From assembly GCA_040377825.1 (NCBI GenBank), contig JBEINZ010000070.1, positions 1 to 12,135 of the forward strand: DNA of 12,135 bases, written 5' to 3'. The translations under genes and the position numbers were made by a program. Below the pieces are notes generated by a model that saw nothing but the letters and a program-made list of their open reading frames with translations, searched no databases and was not told where the DNA came from. Shown in pieces: positions 1 to 6,583 of the stretch. Positions within the stretch are counted from its first letter, which is position 1, and each line of letters opens with the position of its first letter. Origin of the DNA: JBEINZ01 sp040377825 (GTDB lineage Bacteria; Pseudomonadota; Alphaproteobacteria; Rhizobiales; Ancalomicrobiaceae).

Positions 1-74
1 CCATCTCCACCGTCACCGCGAGGACGGACGTCCGTCCGGGCGCCCGCGTCCTCGGTCCGACGGGCTGGACATAA
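1..74 (+). CDS. Possible 3' end of an upstream gene (partial)
   Basis: The third plus-strand frame is open from the window edge to a TAA at 72-74. It gives about 23 codons, with GC-rich third positions and an ordinary amino-acid mix ending in ...RVLGPTGWT. The other two plus frames are also open here but read as Arg- or His-rich shadow sequence. Nothing identifies the protein. With so few codons this may be chance, so it is offered only as the best explanation of the left edge. Confidence 0.22.
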   Translation, partial: ISTVTARTDVRPGARVLGPTGWT

Positions 75-474
75 ACGGGCACATCGGGGCGACGAAGGGT
101 CATTTAGCCCGTTCTGCTTTGTCAATCGGACATTGGGTATTTCGTGCCGGTATCGGCGAGCACACTGATTGGACGCTCTCCCGGCAAGACTCTCCCGCGA
201 AAGCGGTTTCCGCTGCTGTCGGCGCAAGGACACAATAGTTGCCACAACCCCAAATCTATCGCTTCCATCACCTTCTGCCCTTGAAGGAGAAGGCGCAGGA
301 TCCAAGGATTCAGAGCGGTAAAACATAAACCCATCCCCCGATCTGCAATATCACAAAACCAGCGGATTTCGTTCGACGCACCGCGCGCCGCCCCAGGAAA
401 ACACGTGACGAACCTGTGGGACCCAACACCTTCCCACAGCCTTCCCACGGCATGAGATACCCCCCTGAAAACAT
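75..474. other. Intergenic region with no supported gene
   Basis: No reading frame here has a recognisable protein. The only sizeable open frame, on the minus strand from about 598 to 122, runs straight through the tRNA gene and is therefore a shadow. The stretch is less GC-rich than the flanking genes. Its only visible structure is an 8-bp inverted repeat at 414-421/432-439 (CTGTGGGA/TCCCACAG) just downstream of the tRNA, plus a short direct repeat CCTTCCCAC at 429-437 and 440-448. Confidence 0.5.
414..439 (-). terminator. Possible hairpin downstream of tRNA-Arg
   Basis: The arms CTGTGGGA (414-421) and TCCCACAG (432-439) are perfect reverse complements around a 10-nt loop. The hairpin lies about 36 nt past the tRNA 3' end on its transcribed strand. 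No clean U-run follows it, so a factor-independent terminator is only a weak call; it could instead be a processing or Rho-related structure, or chance. Confidence 0.2.
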
Positions 475-550
475 TGGCGACCCCGGCACGATTCGAACGT
501 GCGGCCAACAGCTTAGAAGGCTGCTGCTCTATCCCCTGAGCTACGGGGCC
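475..550 (-). tRNA. tRNA-Arg (anticodon UCU)
   Basis: Read on the minus strand, the 76 nt fold as a complete cloverleaf. The acceptor stem is GGCCCCG paired with CGGGGTC (one G-U pair), followed by discriminator G and an encoded CCA. The D arm is GCTC/GAGC. The anticodon stem is GCAGC/GCTGT around the seven-base loop CTTCTAA, which gives anticodon TCT. The T arm is GCACG/CGTGC with TTCGAAT in the loop. It decodes AGA and AGG, rare codons in GC-rich genomes. It lies 35 nt downstream of the complex I subunit gene on the same strand, so cotranscription and processing are possible. tRNA-Arg genes are frequent integration sites, but no integrase or att duplication is visible here. Confidence 0.95.
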
Positions 551-560
551 GATTAGTTGA

Positions 561-580
561 GGCGCGATTGTAACCGCGCC
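561..580. repeat. Short inverted repeat between complex I subunit gene and tRNA
   Basis: GGCGCG (561-566) and CGCGCC (575-580) form a 6-bp stem with an 8-nt loop in the 35-nt gap between the stop of the NDUFS4-like gene and the tRNA 5' end. There is no U-tract on the minus strand, so it may serve as a processing or stability hairpin rather than a terminator. Confidence 0.3.
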
Positions 581-585
581 CGAGT

Positions 586-891
586 TCAATGCGTCCAACT
601 GCCGATGCGGCCGAATTTGAAGTTGTCCGAGTAGGACATCACCTTCGGTTTACGCTCATGCGGTTCCTGCAGCACGTGCGGAATGCCATTCTTCTCGCAA
701 TAGGCAATCGCCTCTTCCTTCGTCTTGAAAAAGAGGCGAACTTGACCCCTCATATCGGCCGACGATGTCCAGCCCATCAAGGGCTCAATGCGACGCGGGG
801 TTTCCGGTTCGTAGTCCAGACACCAGTGTTGGGTCTTGGCCGTGCCGGATTGCATGGCCGTCTTTGCCGGTCGATAGATGCGAGCCAACAT
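586..891 (-). CDS. NADH:ubiquinone oxidoreductase accessory subunit, NDUFS4-like (ETC complex I subunit)
   Basis: The 101-residue protein starts MLARIYRPAKTAMQSG and ends ...SYSDNFKFGRIGSWTH. This matches the alphaproteobacterial 'ETC complex I subunit' family, homologous to mitochondrial NDUFS4. Family hallmarks are visible: the LDYEPE strand, then IEPLMGWTSSADM (residues 36-48) as in the eukaryotic PLMGWTSTGD motif, then a TKEEAIAYCEKNGI helix and a C-terminal YSDNF. It is a small peripheral, cytoplasm-facing accessory subunit thought to stabilise the NADH-binding arm; it has no cofactor of its own. I chose ATG 891 because a GGAG lies 7 nt upstream and the length fits the family. An in-frame ATG at 918 would add nine residues but has no good ribosome site. 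The main nuo operon is not in the window, so the gene stands apart from it. Confidence 0.9.
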   Translation of the reverse strand: MLARIYRPAKTAMQSGTAKTQHWCLDYEPETPRRIEPLMGWTSSADMRGQVRLFFKTKEEAIAYCEKNGIPHVLQEPHERKPKVMSYSDNFKFGRIGSWTH

Positions 892-1004
892 CGCGCCGCT
901 CCGTTTTGTCTTCGACATGCTCGCCGGCCGCGATAAGTGACGCTCAAGGCGAACCGAACTTCGGCCGAGAAATAGGCAATCGGCGCGCACTTGTCGAGCG
1001 GCTA

Positions 1005-1052
1005 GAGCATTTCCCGATCGGATGGACTCATCCGATCGACAAGGAATTGCTC
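1005..1052. repeat. Dispersed palindromic repeat, module A, copy 1
   Basis: CGATCGGATG (1015-1024) and CATCCGATCG (1029-1038) make a perfect 10-bp stem with a 4-nt loop. Imperfect outer arms GAGCATTTCC (1005-1014) and GGAATTGCTC (1043-1052) extend it. CTAGA-like flanks lie outside (1002-1006, 1059-1063). The same core recurs at 4546-4587 and, degraded, at 6521-6546. It lies between the stop of the caspase-like gene and the start of the complex I subunit gene. Confidence 0.85.
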
Positions 1053-1100
1053 CAGAGGCTAGACCTTGGGCCAATCCATTCGGGATCGAGCCGTCCGGAA

Positions 1101-2765
1101 TTATTGTGGGCAGGCAGGCTGCCCCTGACCTCCGCAGGCCGGCTGCCTTTGCGGCTGACCCGGTTGTTGCTGCGGCATCTGGCGCATCACCGGCGGCTGG
1201 GCGGCCGGCGGGCGGACTTGCACCGGTTGCGGTTGCGGTTGCGGCTGCGGCGCGGGGGCTTGGCGAATGATCTGTTGTTGCGGGACAGGCGCCGGCTGCG
1301 GCCGCGGTTGCATAACGGGCTGTTGCTGGACCGGCGCGGGCGGCTGAGCGCGCATCACGGGCTGTTGCTGGATCTGAGTCGGCGGTTGGGCGCGCATCAC
1401 GGGCTGTTCGATTGGTGCTGGCCGGAGTTGCTGGCGCTGGATCGGTGGTTCGACGGGGGCCTTAGGAACAGGCCGCGGCTGCACAACCTCTTGCCGAACG
1501 GGCGCCTGAAGCTGGCGCTGCTGCAATATCGGCTGTTGGGGCAGCGGTTGCGGCGGACGTTGCTGGACGGGCTCGGCGGCCTGAGGCTGCTGGCGGGCCG
1601 GTAGTGGTCGTGCTTGAAGCGGCGCGATCGACGGCTGATCAGGCGCTTGCGGCCGAACAACGGACGGTTGGGACACCGACGGCTGGGACGGCTGAGCCGG
1701 AACGACGGGCTGCTGAATCGGTCGGATCGTGGCCGGCTGCTGTGCCGGAAGCCGTGGCAGCTCCGCCGGCTTTGGCAAAGCTTGGACAGGCGGACGATCG
1801 GTTACGTCAGCGCCCGGGAGCGGCTTTGGCGCTGCGCCTTGGGCTGCGGGCGGGACCAAGACGGGCGGCGGCGGCGATTGCACCGCCGGCTGAGCCGGCA
1901 ATGGATCCGGCTGTAACGGCTTGGCTTTCAACGCATCCACCGGATCCCCACCAGGCGAAGCCGCTGGAGCAATCGGCGGCTGAGGAGCGGCGTTGGCGGC
2001 CGGCGCCTGAGTGACCGGCTGAGCCGGCAGAGGCTTCGGCGCGAGCGGTTTATTCGCCAATGCGGGGCCAGAGTCTTGCGTGCTCGCGGGCGGCACGGGC
2101 AACGGCTGCGCGGACGCAGGATTTGTGGCCGGTTGCACGGGCGGCTGACCCGGCAAAGGCTGGGGAGGCTTGGCTCCATCCGCCGGAAGCGCATTTGGAG
2201 CGGCCGTCGGTGCGCCAGCGGGCTGGGCTGGCAATGGGCTCGGTTGAACCGTCTTTTTCTTAAGCGGGTCGACCGCCTCTTGGGGCTGGACGGCAGGCGC
2301 CGCGCTCGAGGGCGCCAACGGCGCGGCAGGGGTCGCGGTTTGCGGCAGCGGCGGTTGTGCGGCAGGCTGGCCGGGCAGTGGCTTTGTCTTGGACGGTTCG
2401 ACCGACTGCAGCGGTTGGAGCGCCGGCTGGGTTGGCGCGGTGGCCGGCATCAACGGCGAGACCGTCGCGCCACTCTGCGGAACGACCGGCTGCAGGCGCC
2501 CGGCCGGCGGCGCGGCAAGCGGAACCACACCGGACGGCACGGCGCCGGACGGCGCGGCACCCCCGGGCTGAGGCGCGGGCCGGCCCGGAACAGCTGGTCC
2601 GCTTTGCTCGCGTACCAGCGCCGCCTTGCGCGCGGCAGACGGCGGCAGGCTCACGCGCATGCTGCCGGCCGGGACGGCCGACGCTTCGGTAGTCGTGCCG
2701 CTGGGCGAACCCGCGATCACTGGCTGACCTGGGACGGCTTGGCCCGGAACGGCTTGGCCGGGGAC
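1101..2765 (-). pseudogene. Pro/Gln-rich C-terminal half of the caspase-like gene, out of frame with its 5' part
   Basis: This is the continuation of the caspase-like gene after the frame change at 2766; it has no start of its own at the junction. In this frame the GQPIP repeats run on as VPGQAVPGQAVPGQP, then about 550 residues of very Pro-, Gln- and Ala-rich sequence. Motifs such as LPAQP/PLPGQP recur, with a 14-residue repeat (PVMRAQPP...QQQ) near the end. The C-terminus is RQPACGGQGQPACPQ, a pair of closely spaced cysteines of the kind I associate with this protein group. Long disordered tails like this suggest a cell-wall or periplasm-spanning spacer, but that is inference. If one base were removed at 2766, the gene from 4506 to 1101 would encode 1134 residues. 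Confidence 0.6.
1348..1408. repeat. 42-bp period repeat in the Pro/Gln-rich tail
   Basis: The 19-base segment GCGCGCATCACGGGCTGTT occurs at 1348-1366 and again at 1390-1408, exactly 42 bp apart. It encodes a 14-residue repeat, PVMRAQPP followed by a QQQ-containing spacer, in the caspase-like protein's tail. A third, more diverged unit lies at about 1305-1325. The period is a multiple of three, so unit gain or loss keeps the frame. Confidence 0.7.
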
Positions 2766-4506
2766 TCGGTTGGCCAGGAATTGGTTGGCCAGGAATTGGT
2801 TGGCCAGGAATCGGCTGAGCTTGGACTGGCTGACCTGGGGGGGCCGGCTGGACCTGCCCAGCCTGTCCACGCCCCGGCACGGGCACGGCTTGTCCTGGTA
2901 ATCCAGGCGTGGGTAATCCAGGCGTGGGTAATCCAGGCGTGGGCAATCCAGGCGTGGGCAATCCAGGGACGGGCGACCCAAGCTGCGGCTGTTGAGGAAC
3001 CTGAGGCTGCACGACTTGTCCATCCGGGCGGACGATCGTTTCACGACGGCTGCGTTGGTCGATCGTGATCGAGTTGTGAATATTCACGAAAATGAAGTTG
3101 TTGCGCGGCGGCTGCACATAGACCGGCGGGCGGACATAGATCGGTACCGGCACGTAGTTCGGGCTTGGCAGCTCATAATACTCGATCGGCGGCGGCGGCG
3201 GCGGCAGCTCGACGATGAAGCGCGGGCGCGGCGGCAGGAAAATGAAGGGCGGCGGCGGCGGCGGCGCAAAACCGAAGTCCGGATCGTCGAAATAGAGCAC
3301 CGGCCGCTCGATGTAGATCACTTCCTCGCGCGGTGGTGGGGCTATGTCATAGGGGATCGGTCGAAACGAACGCGGCGGCTCGTAGGACGCCGTCAAGCGA
3401 TCCAGCCGACGCCGGGCATCGCCCGCATGCGGGCCGTTCGGGTATCGCCGCAAATAGGACCAGTAGGCCTCGGGCGTGCCGACGGTCACCGTGCGCCGCC
3501 ACGTGATCGACTCACGCCGCGCCGCGACGATCGCGCGAACACGCTTGGCGAGCGGGTCGGTCGGATAGGCCTCGATGAAGTTTTCGTAGTCCTTCAGCGT
3601 GTCGCGCTCGATGGCGGCCGCGTAGGCGGACTCGGCGCCGAGTTCACGCAGCGGCCGCCGGCGCATCGCGTCGCCATCCGCGGCGGACACCGCGGGCGCC
3701 GGAGCGTCCGGCGCGCGCTCGAACAGCGTCACCTGATTGCGCAGGCGCGACGCGCTCCACGGAATTTGCGCACCCTTGGTGAGTTCGTTGACGCGCAGGC
3801 GAGCGCGATCGAATGCCTGATCGAGCGGTAAGCCGCCCTCGCGCAACATTTCGGCAAGGCCCTGGGCGAACGGCGCATACGGACCCTGCGTCTCTTGCGC
3901 GATCGTGCCGGGTGCGGCGTTGAACGCGATGAGCGTATCAGTCTCGGGCTCGACGAGGGCGAGGCCGCCGGCGAGCGGCTGACCTTCACGCGCATAGGGC
4001 TGGTTGCGCGCCGCGTCGAGAACAACAAACGACGCCTTCAGCCGCATCGCCGCCAGCGGGCGCGTCAAATCACTGACACGAATGGCCGAAATCGGCACGT
4101 CCGTGTCGCGGACGATCCGAGCGCCGACCGGAACGAAGTAGTTTTCACCCTCGAACTGCAGCCCGTAGCCGGACAGGTAAACAGCCGCGACCGTGTTCGG
4201 ACCGGCGGCGGCGGCCTTCTGCAAAAAGTCCTTGAACGACCGACGGAAAGTTTCTTCGTCCAGGTCGCGCGCACCGATCACGTCGAAGCCGGCGGCTTGC
4301 AGCGTTTGCGCGATCAGACCGGCATCATTGGCCGAGGTCAGAAGTGGGGCTTCCGGATATTCGGCATTGCCGACCACGAAGGCAATACGCGTCTCGCTTT
4401 GCGGCACGGCTGGCTGTGGACCGGCGGACTGCGCATCAACCCGCGTAACGGCCGCAATCACCATGAAGGCCGAAACGGCCGCGAATAATCGGACAATCTT
4501 CTTCAT
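2260..4506 (-). CDS. Secreted caspase-like (peptidase C14 fold) protein lacking the catalytic dyad; frame broken at 2766
   Basis: The start at 4506 (MKKIVRLF) has GGGG 6 nt upstream and opens a signal peptide with likely cleavage after VDA (residues 23-25), so the protein is exported. Residues about 39-265 are a caspase p20-like domain: RIAFVVGNAEY, TSANDAGLIAQTLQAAGFDV, VAAVYLSGYGLQFEGENYFVPV, FVVLDAARNQPYA. The usual SGHG histidine is Tyr114 and the usual DAC cysteine is Ala166, so proteolysis is not expected. A segment with two repeat-like helical motifs (YENFIEAYPTDPLA, YWSYLRRYPNGPHA) follows. After that come poly-Pro stretches and VNIHNSITIDQ, then LPTPG and GQPIP repeats. Past residue 580 this frame turns into Arg-rich sequence typical of out-of-frame translation and stops at 2260; the true continuation is the adjacent frame down to 1101. 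The role is unknown; in Hyphomicrobiales such proteins are annotated simply as caspase-family proteins. Confidence 0.75.
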   Translation of the reverse strand: MKKIVRLFAAVSAFMVIAAVTRVDAQSAGPQPAVPQSETRIAFVVGNAEYPEAPLLTSANDAGLIAQTLQAAGFDVIGARDLDEETFRRSFKDFLQKAAAAGPNTVAAVYLSGYGLQFEGENYFVPVGARIVRDTDVPISAIRVSDLTRPLAAMRLKASFVVLDAARNQPYAREGQPLAGGLALVEPETDTLIAFNAAPGTIAQETQGPYAPFAQGLAEMLREGGLPLDQAFDRARLRVNELTKGAQIPWSASRLRNQVTLFERAPDAPAPAVSAADGDAMRRRPLRELGAESAYAAAIERDTLKDYENFIEAYPTDPLAKRVRAIVAARRESITWRRTVTVGTPEAYWSYLRRYPNGPHAGDARRRLDRLTASYEPPRSFRPIPYDIAPPPREEVIYIERPVLYFDDPDFGFAPPPPPPFIFLPPRPRFIVELPPPPPPIEYYELPSPNYVPVPIYVRPPVYVQPPRNNFIFVNIHNSITIDQRSRRETIVRPDGQVVQPQVPQQPQLGSPVPGLPTPGLPTPGLPTPGLPTPGLPGQAVPVPGRGQAGQVQPAPPGQPVQAQPIPGQPIPGQPIPGQPSPRPSRSGPSRPRSASDRGFAQRHDYRSVGRPGRQHAREPAAVCRAQGGAGTRAKRTSCSGPARASARGCRAVRRRAVRCGSACRAAGRAPAAGRSAEWRDGLAVDAGHRANPAGAPTAAVGRTVQDKATARPACRTTAAAANRDPCRAVGALERGACRPAPRGGRPA
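2767..2811. repeat. Three-unit 15-bp tandem repeat (GQPIP codons)
   Basis: Units at 2767-2781, 2782-2796 and 2797-2811 read TGGTTGGCCAGGAAT on the plus strand (C as the first base of the leftmost unit). On the minus strand they encode GQPIP. The base that breaks the reading frame (2766) directly abuts the left edge of this array. Confidence 0.85.
2897..2971. repeat. Five-unit 15-bp tandem repeat (LPTPG codons)
   Basis: Five consecutive 15-bp units start at 2897, 2912, 2927, 2942 and 2957. The first three are GGTAATCCAGGCGTG, the fourth has GGC for GGT, and the fifth is diverged at its end. On the minus strand they encode the pentapeptide LPTPG in the Pro-rich linker of the caspase-like protein. 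The 15-bp period preserves the frame when units are gained or lost. Confidence 0.9.
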
Positions 4507-4545
4507 GAACGACCCCAAGCACATTAAAATCCGGCCACGCCCTAA

Positions 4546-4587
4546 AGCAATTCCCGATCGGATGCGCTCATCCGATCGGGAATTGCT
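4546..4587. repeat. Dispersed palindromic repeat, module A, copy 2 (perfect 19-bp stem)
   Basis: AGCAATTCCCGATCGGATG (4546-4564) and its exact reverse complement (4569-4587) flank a 4-nt loop, CGCT. This is the most perfect copy of the family. It lies in the 309-bp gap between the divergent starts of the caspase-like gene and trpG, 40 bp from the former, and is directly followed by a module B copy. Confidence 0.92.
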
Positions 4588-4599
4588 CCAGATTCAAGA

Positions 4600-4652
4600 G
4601 CTTGAGCCGGTCTTTTCCTTCGGATCGCTTAGATCCGAACGCGACGGGCTCT
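4600..4652. repeat. Dispersed palindromic repeat, module B, copy 1
   Basis: TTCGGATC (4619-4626) and GATCCGAA (4632-4639) form an 8-bp stem with a 5-nt loop. Outer arms GAGCC (4604-4608) and GGCTC (4647-4651) also pair. The same inner stem plus the trailing GAACG..GAC.GGCTC is found at 10633-10665 upstream of moaC. The GCTTGAGCC on its left (4600-4608) recurs at 6557-6565 next to module A copy 3. Confidence 0.8.
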
Positions 4653-4699
4653 AGCACCAGAAACATTCGAAAACGGTATAGTTCGATCGGGGCGGAAAA

Positions 4700-4828
4700 A
4701 TGTTGTGGTTGGGTTGGAACCAAGAACGGATCGGCACAAATGCCAGGGCTCGCGCCCCAATGACAATCGCCGACAAAGGCCCTATCCTGCGGTCTTTCTC
4801 AGTTCGGACCGCGCCATGTTCCTCGTGA
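4700..4828 (+). CDS. Candidate 42-codon leader ORF with Trp codons, overlapping the trpG start
   Basis: ATG at 4700 opens MLWLGWNQERIG..., with TGG codons at positions 3 and 6. A purine-rich GGGGCGGAAAA sits immediately upstream. The frame ends in TGA at 4826-4828, 13 nt inside trpG in a different frame, so ribosomes finishing it would reach the trpG start. Downstream, GGGC at 4746-4749 can pair either with GCCC at 4754-4757 or, within AGGGC, with GCCCT at 4779-4783, but no U-tract terminator follows. Trp leader peptides are established for trpE(G) in rhizobia; whether this ORF is translated or regulatory is speculation. Confidence 0.2.
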   Translation: MLWLGWNQERIGTNARARAPMTIADKGPILRSFSVRTAPCSS

Positions 4829-5424
4829 TCGATAACTACGACAGCTTCACCTACAACCTCGTGCATTATATCGGCGAGCTTGGCGCCGCGATGAAGGTCG
4901 TGCGCAATGACAAGATCACGGTCGAACAGATCGTGGCGATGGACCCGGAGGGCATTGTGCTTTCGCCCGGGCCCTGCACGCCGAACGAGGCCGGCGTTTG
5001 CCTGGAGACGGTGCGCCGACTTGGCGCCGTCATGCCGATCTTCGGGGTATGTCTCGGCCATCAGGCGATCGGCCAAGCCTATGGTGGGCACGTCATCCGC
5101 GCGCCGCACCTCATGCATGGCAAGACCTCCGTCATCCGCCATGATGGACGCGGCGTCTTCCGGGGCCTGAATAGCGACTTTACCGGCACGCGCTATCATT
5201 CCTTGATCGTCGAGCGCCAAACGATGCCAGACGCGCTCGTTGCCGTCGCCGGCTCCGACGATGGCCTAATCATGGGCCTGATGCACCGCGATCACCCCGT
5301 GCACGGCGTGCAATTCCACCCGGAGTCGATCGCCTCGGAAAACGGGCACAGGATCATCGGCAACTTCCTTCAGATCGCCCGCGACTTCAACAAGACCCAT
5401 CGCGGACGCAAGCAGGCCGCCTGA
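4816..5424 (+). CDS. trpG: Anthranilate synthase component II (glutamine amidotransferase)
   Basis: This 202-residue class I glutamine amidotransferase hydrolyses glutamine and passes ammonia to TrpE, which makes anthranilate from chorismate. It may also serve 4-amino-4-deoxychorismate synthesis, as single TrpG/PabA proteins often do. Visible motifs are the N-terminal VIDNYDSFTYNLVHY, SPGPCTP (residues 50-56), the nucleophile elbow GVCLGHQAIGQ with Cys79, HGK at 101-103, and the catalytic His168/Glu170 in VQFHPESI. ATG 4816 is chosen because it starts directly at the conserved FLVIDNYDSF; the frame is open further upstream but the extra residues are not family-like. The ribosome site is weak (CGGA about 7 nt upstream). 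TrpE is not fused and lies outside the window. trpD follows after 74 nt. Confidence 0.96.
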   Translation: MFLVIDNYDSFTYNLVHYIGELGAAMKVVRNDKITVEQIVAMDPEGIVLSPGPCTPNEAGVCLETVRRLGAVMPIFGVCLGHQAIGQAYGGHVIRAPHLMHGKTSVIRHDGRGVFRGLNSDFTGTRYHSLIVERQTMPDALVAVAGSDDGLIMGLMHRDHPVHGVQFHPESIASENGHRIIGNFLQIARDFNKTHRGRKQAA

Positions 5425-5498
5425 ACGGCCTTGACGCGCGCCGCGCGAGCGCGGAAAAGCGCAACGGTCACGTCCTGTAACGCCGCCTGGAAATCACC

Positions 5499-6512
5499 AT
5501 GACCGACTTGAAACCCCTCATCGGCAAGGCCGCCACCGGCGTCGCGCTCTCGCGCGAGGAAGCACGCGCGGCCTTCGCGGTCATGATGTCCGGCGAGGCG
5601 ACGCCGGCTCAGATCGGCGGATTGTTGATGGCGATGCGCGTGCGCGGGGAGACCGTCGACGAGATCACCGGCGCGGTGGAGACAATGCGCGCCAAGATGC
5701 TGCGCGTGGCGGCGCCGGAGGGCGCGATCGATATTGTCGGCACCGGCGGCGATGCCTCGGGCAGCTTCAATGTTTCGACTGCGTCCGCCTTCGTCGTAGC
5801 GGCCGCCGGCGTACCGGTGGCAAAGCACGGCAATCGTGCCCTCTCATCGAAGTCCGGCGCGGCGGATGTCTTGCAGGCGCTCGGCGTGAAGATCGATATC
5901 GGCCCCGACACGATCGCCGATTGCATCAAGGTGGCGGGCGTCGGCTTCATGTTCGCTCCGGCCCACCATAGCGCGATGAAACATGTCGGCCCGGCGCGGG
6001 TCGAGCTCGGCACGCGCACCCTGTTCAATCTGCTCGGGCCGCTGTCCAATCCGGCCGGGGTCAAGCGGCAGATGACCGGCGTCTTCGCGCGCGCCTGGGT
6101 CGAGCCGATTGCCCATGTGCTGGGCAATCTCGGGGCCGAGCGCGCCTGGGTCGTGCATGGCTCCGACGGGCTCGACGAGATCACCACGACCGGACCGAGC
6201 GCCGTCGCGATGCTCGACTTCGGCCGCGTGACCACCTTCGAGGTGACGCCGGAATCGGTCGGGCTGAAGCGCGCCGCGCCGGAAGATCTGAAGGGCGGCG
6301 ACGCGACCGTTAACGCGGCGGCGCTTCGCGCGGTGCTCGCCGGCGAGGCGTCGGCCTATCGCGACATCGTATTGATGAACGCGGGCGCGGCGCTTGTGGT
6401 CGCCGACAAGGCGTCAAGCCTTGCCGAGGGCGTCGCCCAGGCGGCGCACGCGATCGACAGTGGCTCGGCGCTATCACGGCTCGACGCGCTGATCGCGGTT
6501 TCGAACGCCTAA
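5499..6512 (+). CDS. trpD: Anthranilate phosphoribosyltransferase
   Basis: The cytoplasmic 337-residue enzyme transfers the phosphoribosyl group of PRPP to anthranilate, the second step of tryptophan synthesis. An N-terminal helical domain (LIGKAATGVALSREEARAAFAVMMSGEA..., with QIGGLLMAMRVRGET) is followed by the PRPP-binding glycine loop GTGGDASGSFNVST (residues 81-94). Next come KHGNRALSSKSGAADVL (109-125), FAPAHHSAMKHVGPAR (152-167), the GTRTLFNLLGPLSNPA block (171-186), and GSDGLDEI (221-228), which carries the metal-coordinating acidic pair. Length and motifs are normal and nothing is missing. The start has GGA 8 nt upstream. A 71-bp gap containing a module A palindrome separates it from trpC. 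Confidence 0.97.
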   Translation: MTDLKPLIGKAATGVALSREEARAAFAVMMSGEATPAQIGGLLMAMRVRGETVDEITGAVETMRAKMLRVAAPEGAIDIVGTGGDASGSFNVSTASAFVVAAAGVPVAKHGNRALSSKSGAADVLQALGVKIDIGPDTIADCIKVAGVGFMFAPAHHSAMKHVGPARVELGTRTLFNLLGPLSNPAGVKRQMTGVFARAWVEPIAHVLGNLGAERAWVVHGSDGLDEITTTGPSAVAMLDFGRVTTFEVTPESVGLKRAAPEDLKGGDATVNAAALRAVLAGEASAYRDIVLMNAGAALVVADKASSLAEGVAQAAHAIDSGSALSRLDALIAVSNA

Positions 6513-6520
6513 GGCGTCTC

Positions 6521-6546
6521 CCGATCGGATGGGAACATCCGACCGA
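6521..6546. repeat. Dispersed palindromic repeat, module A, copy 3 (degraded)
   Basis: CGGATG (6526-6531) and CATCCG (6536-6541) form a 6-bp stem with loop GGAA. The outer CCCGATCGG is retained on the left but not matched on the right. GCTTGAGCC at 6557-6565, shared with the module B region of copy 2, follows. It lies inside the operon between trpD and trpC, where it could act on the mRNA rather than on initiation. Confidence 0.7.
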
Positions 6547-6583
6547 TAACTCTAGCGCTTGAGCCCAACGAGCACGGACGGCC

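Noticed and set aside
475..550. tRNA-Arg as an attachment site for an integrated element
   Set aside because: No integrase and no second copy of the tRNA 3' end are present in the window.
122..598. Minus-strand open frame of 158 codons
   Set aside because: It runs through the complete tRNA-Arg gene and matches no family; the tRNA explains the sequence.
765..1604. Plus-strand open frame of 279 codons, rich in Leu and Arg
   Set aside because: It is antisense to the Pro/Gln-rich tail and to the NDUFS4-like gene. Leu/Arg/Gly-rich translation is the expected shadow of CCG/CAG-rich coding DNA.
2760..2775. Programmed ribosomal frameshift in the caspase-like gene
   Set aside because: No slippery heptamer, internal Shine-Dalgarno or strong downstream structure is visible at the junction; a mutation or sequence error is simpler.
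2076..3068. Plus-strand open frame of 330 codons, Arg/Gly-rich
   Set aside because: It is antisense to the caspase-like gene's repeats, and its VIQAW repeats are only the reverse of the 15-bp LPTPG units.
2992..3831. Plus-strand open frame of 279 codons, Arg-rich
   Set aside because: It is antisense to the middle of the caspase-like gene, with no motif and the shadow composition typical of GC-rich DNA.
4651..5220. Minus-strand open frame of 189 codons
   Set aside because: It is antisense to trpG, whose motifs are unmistakable in the plus strand.
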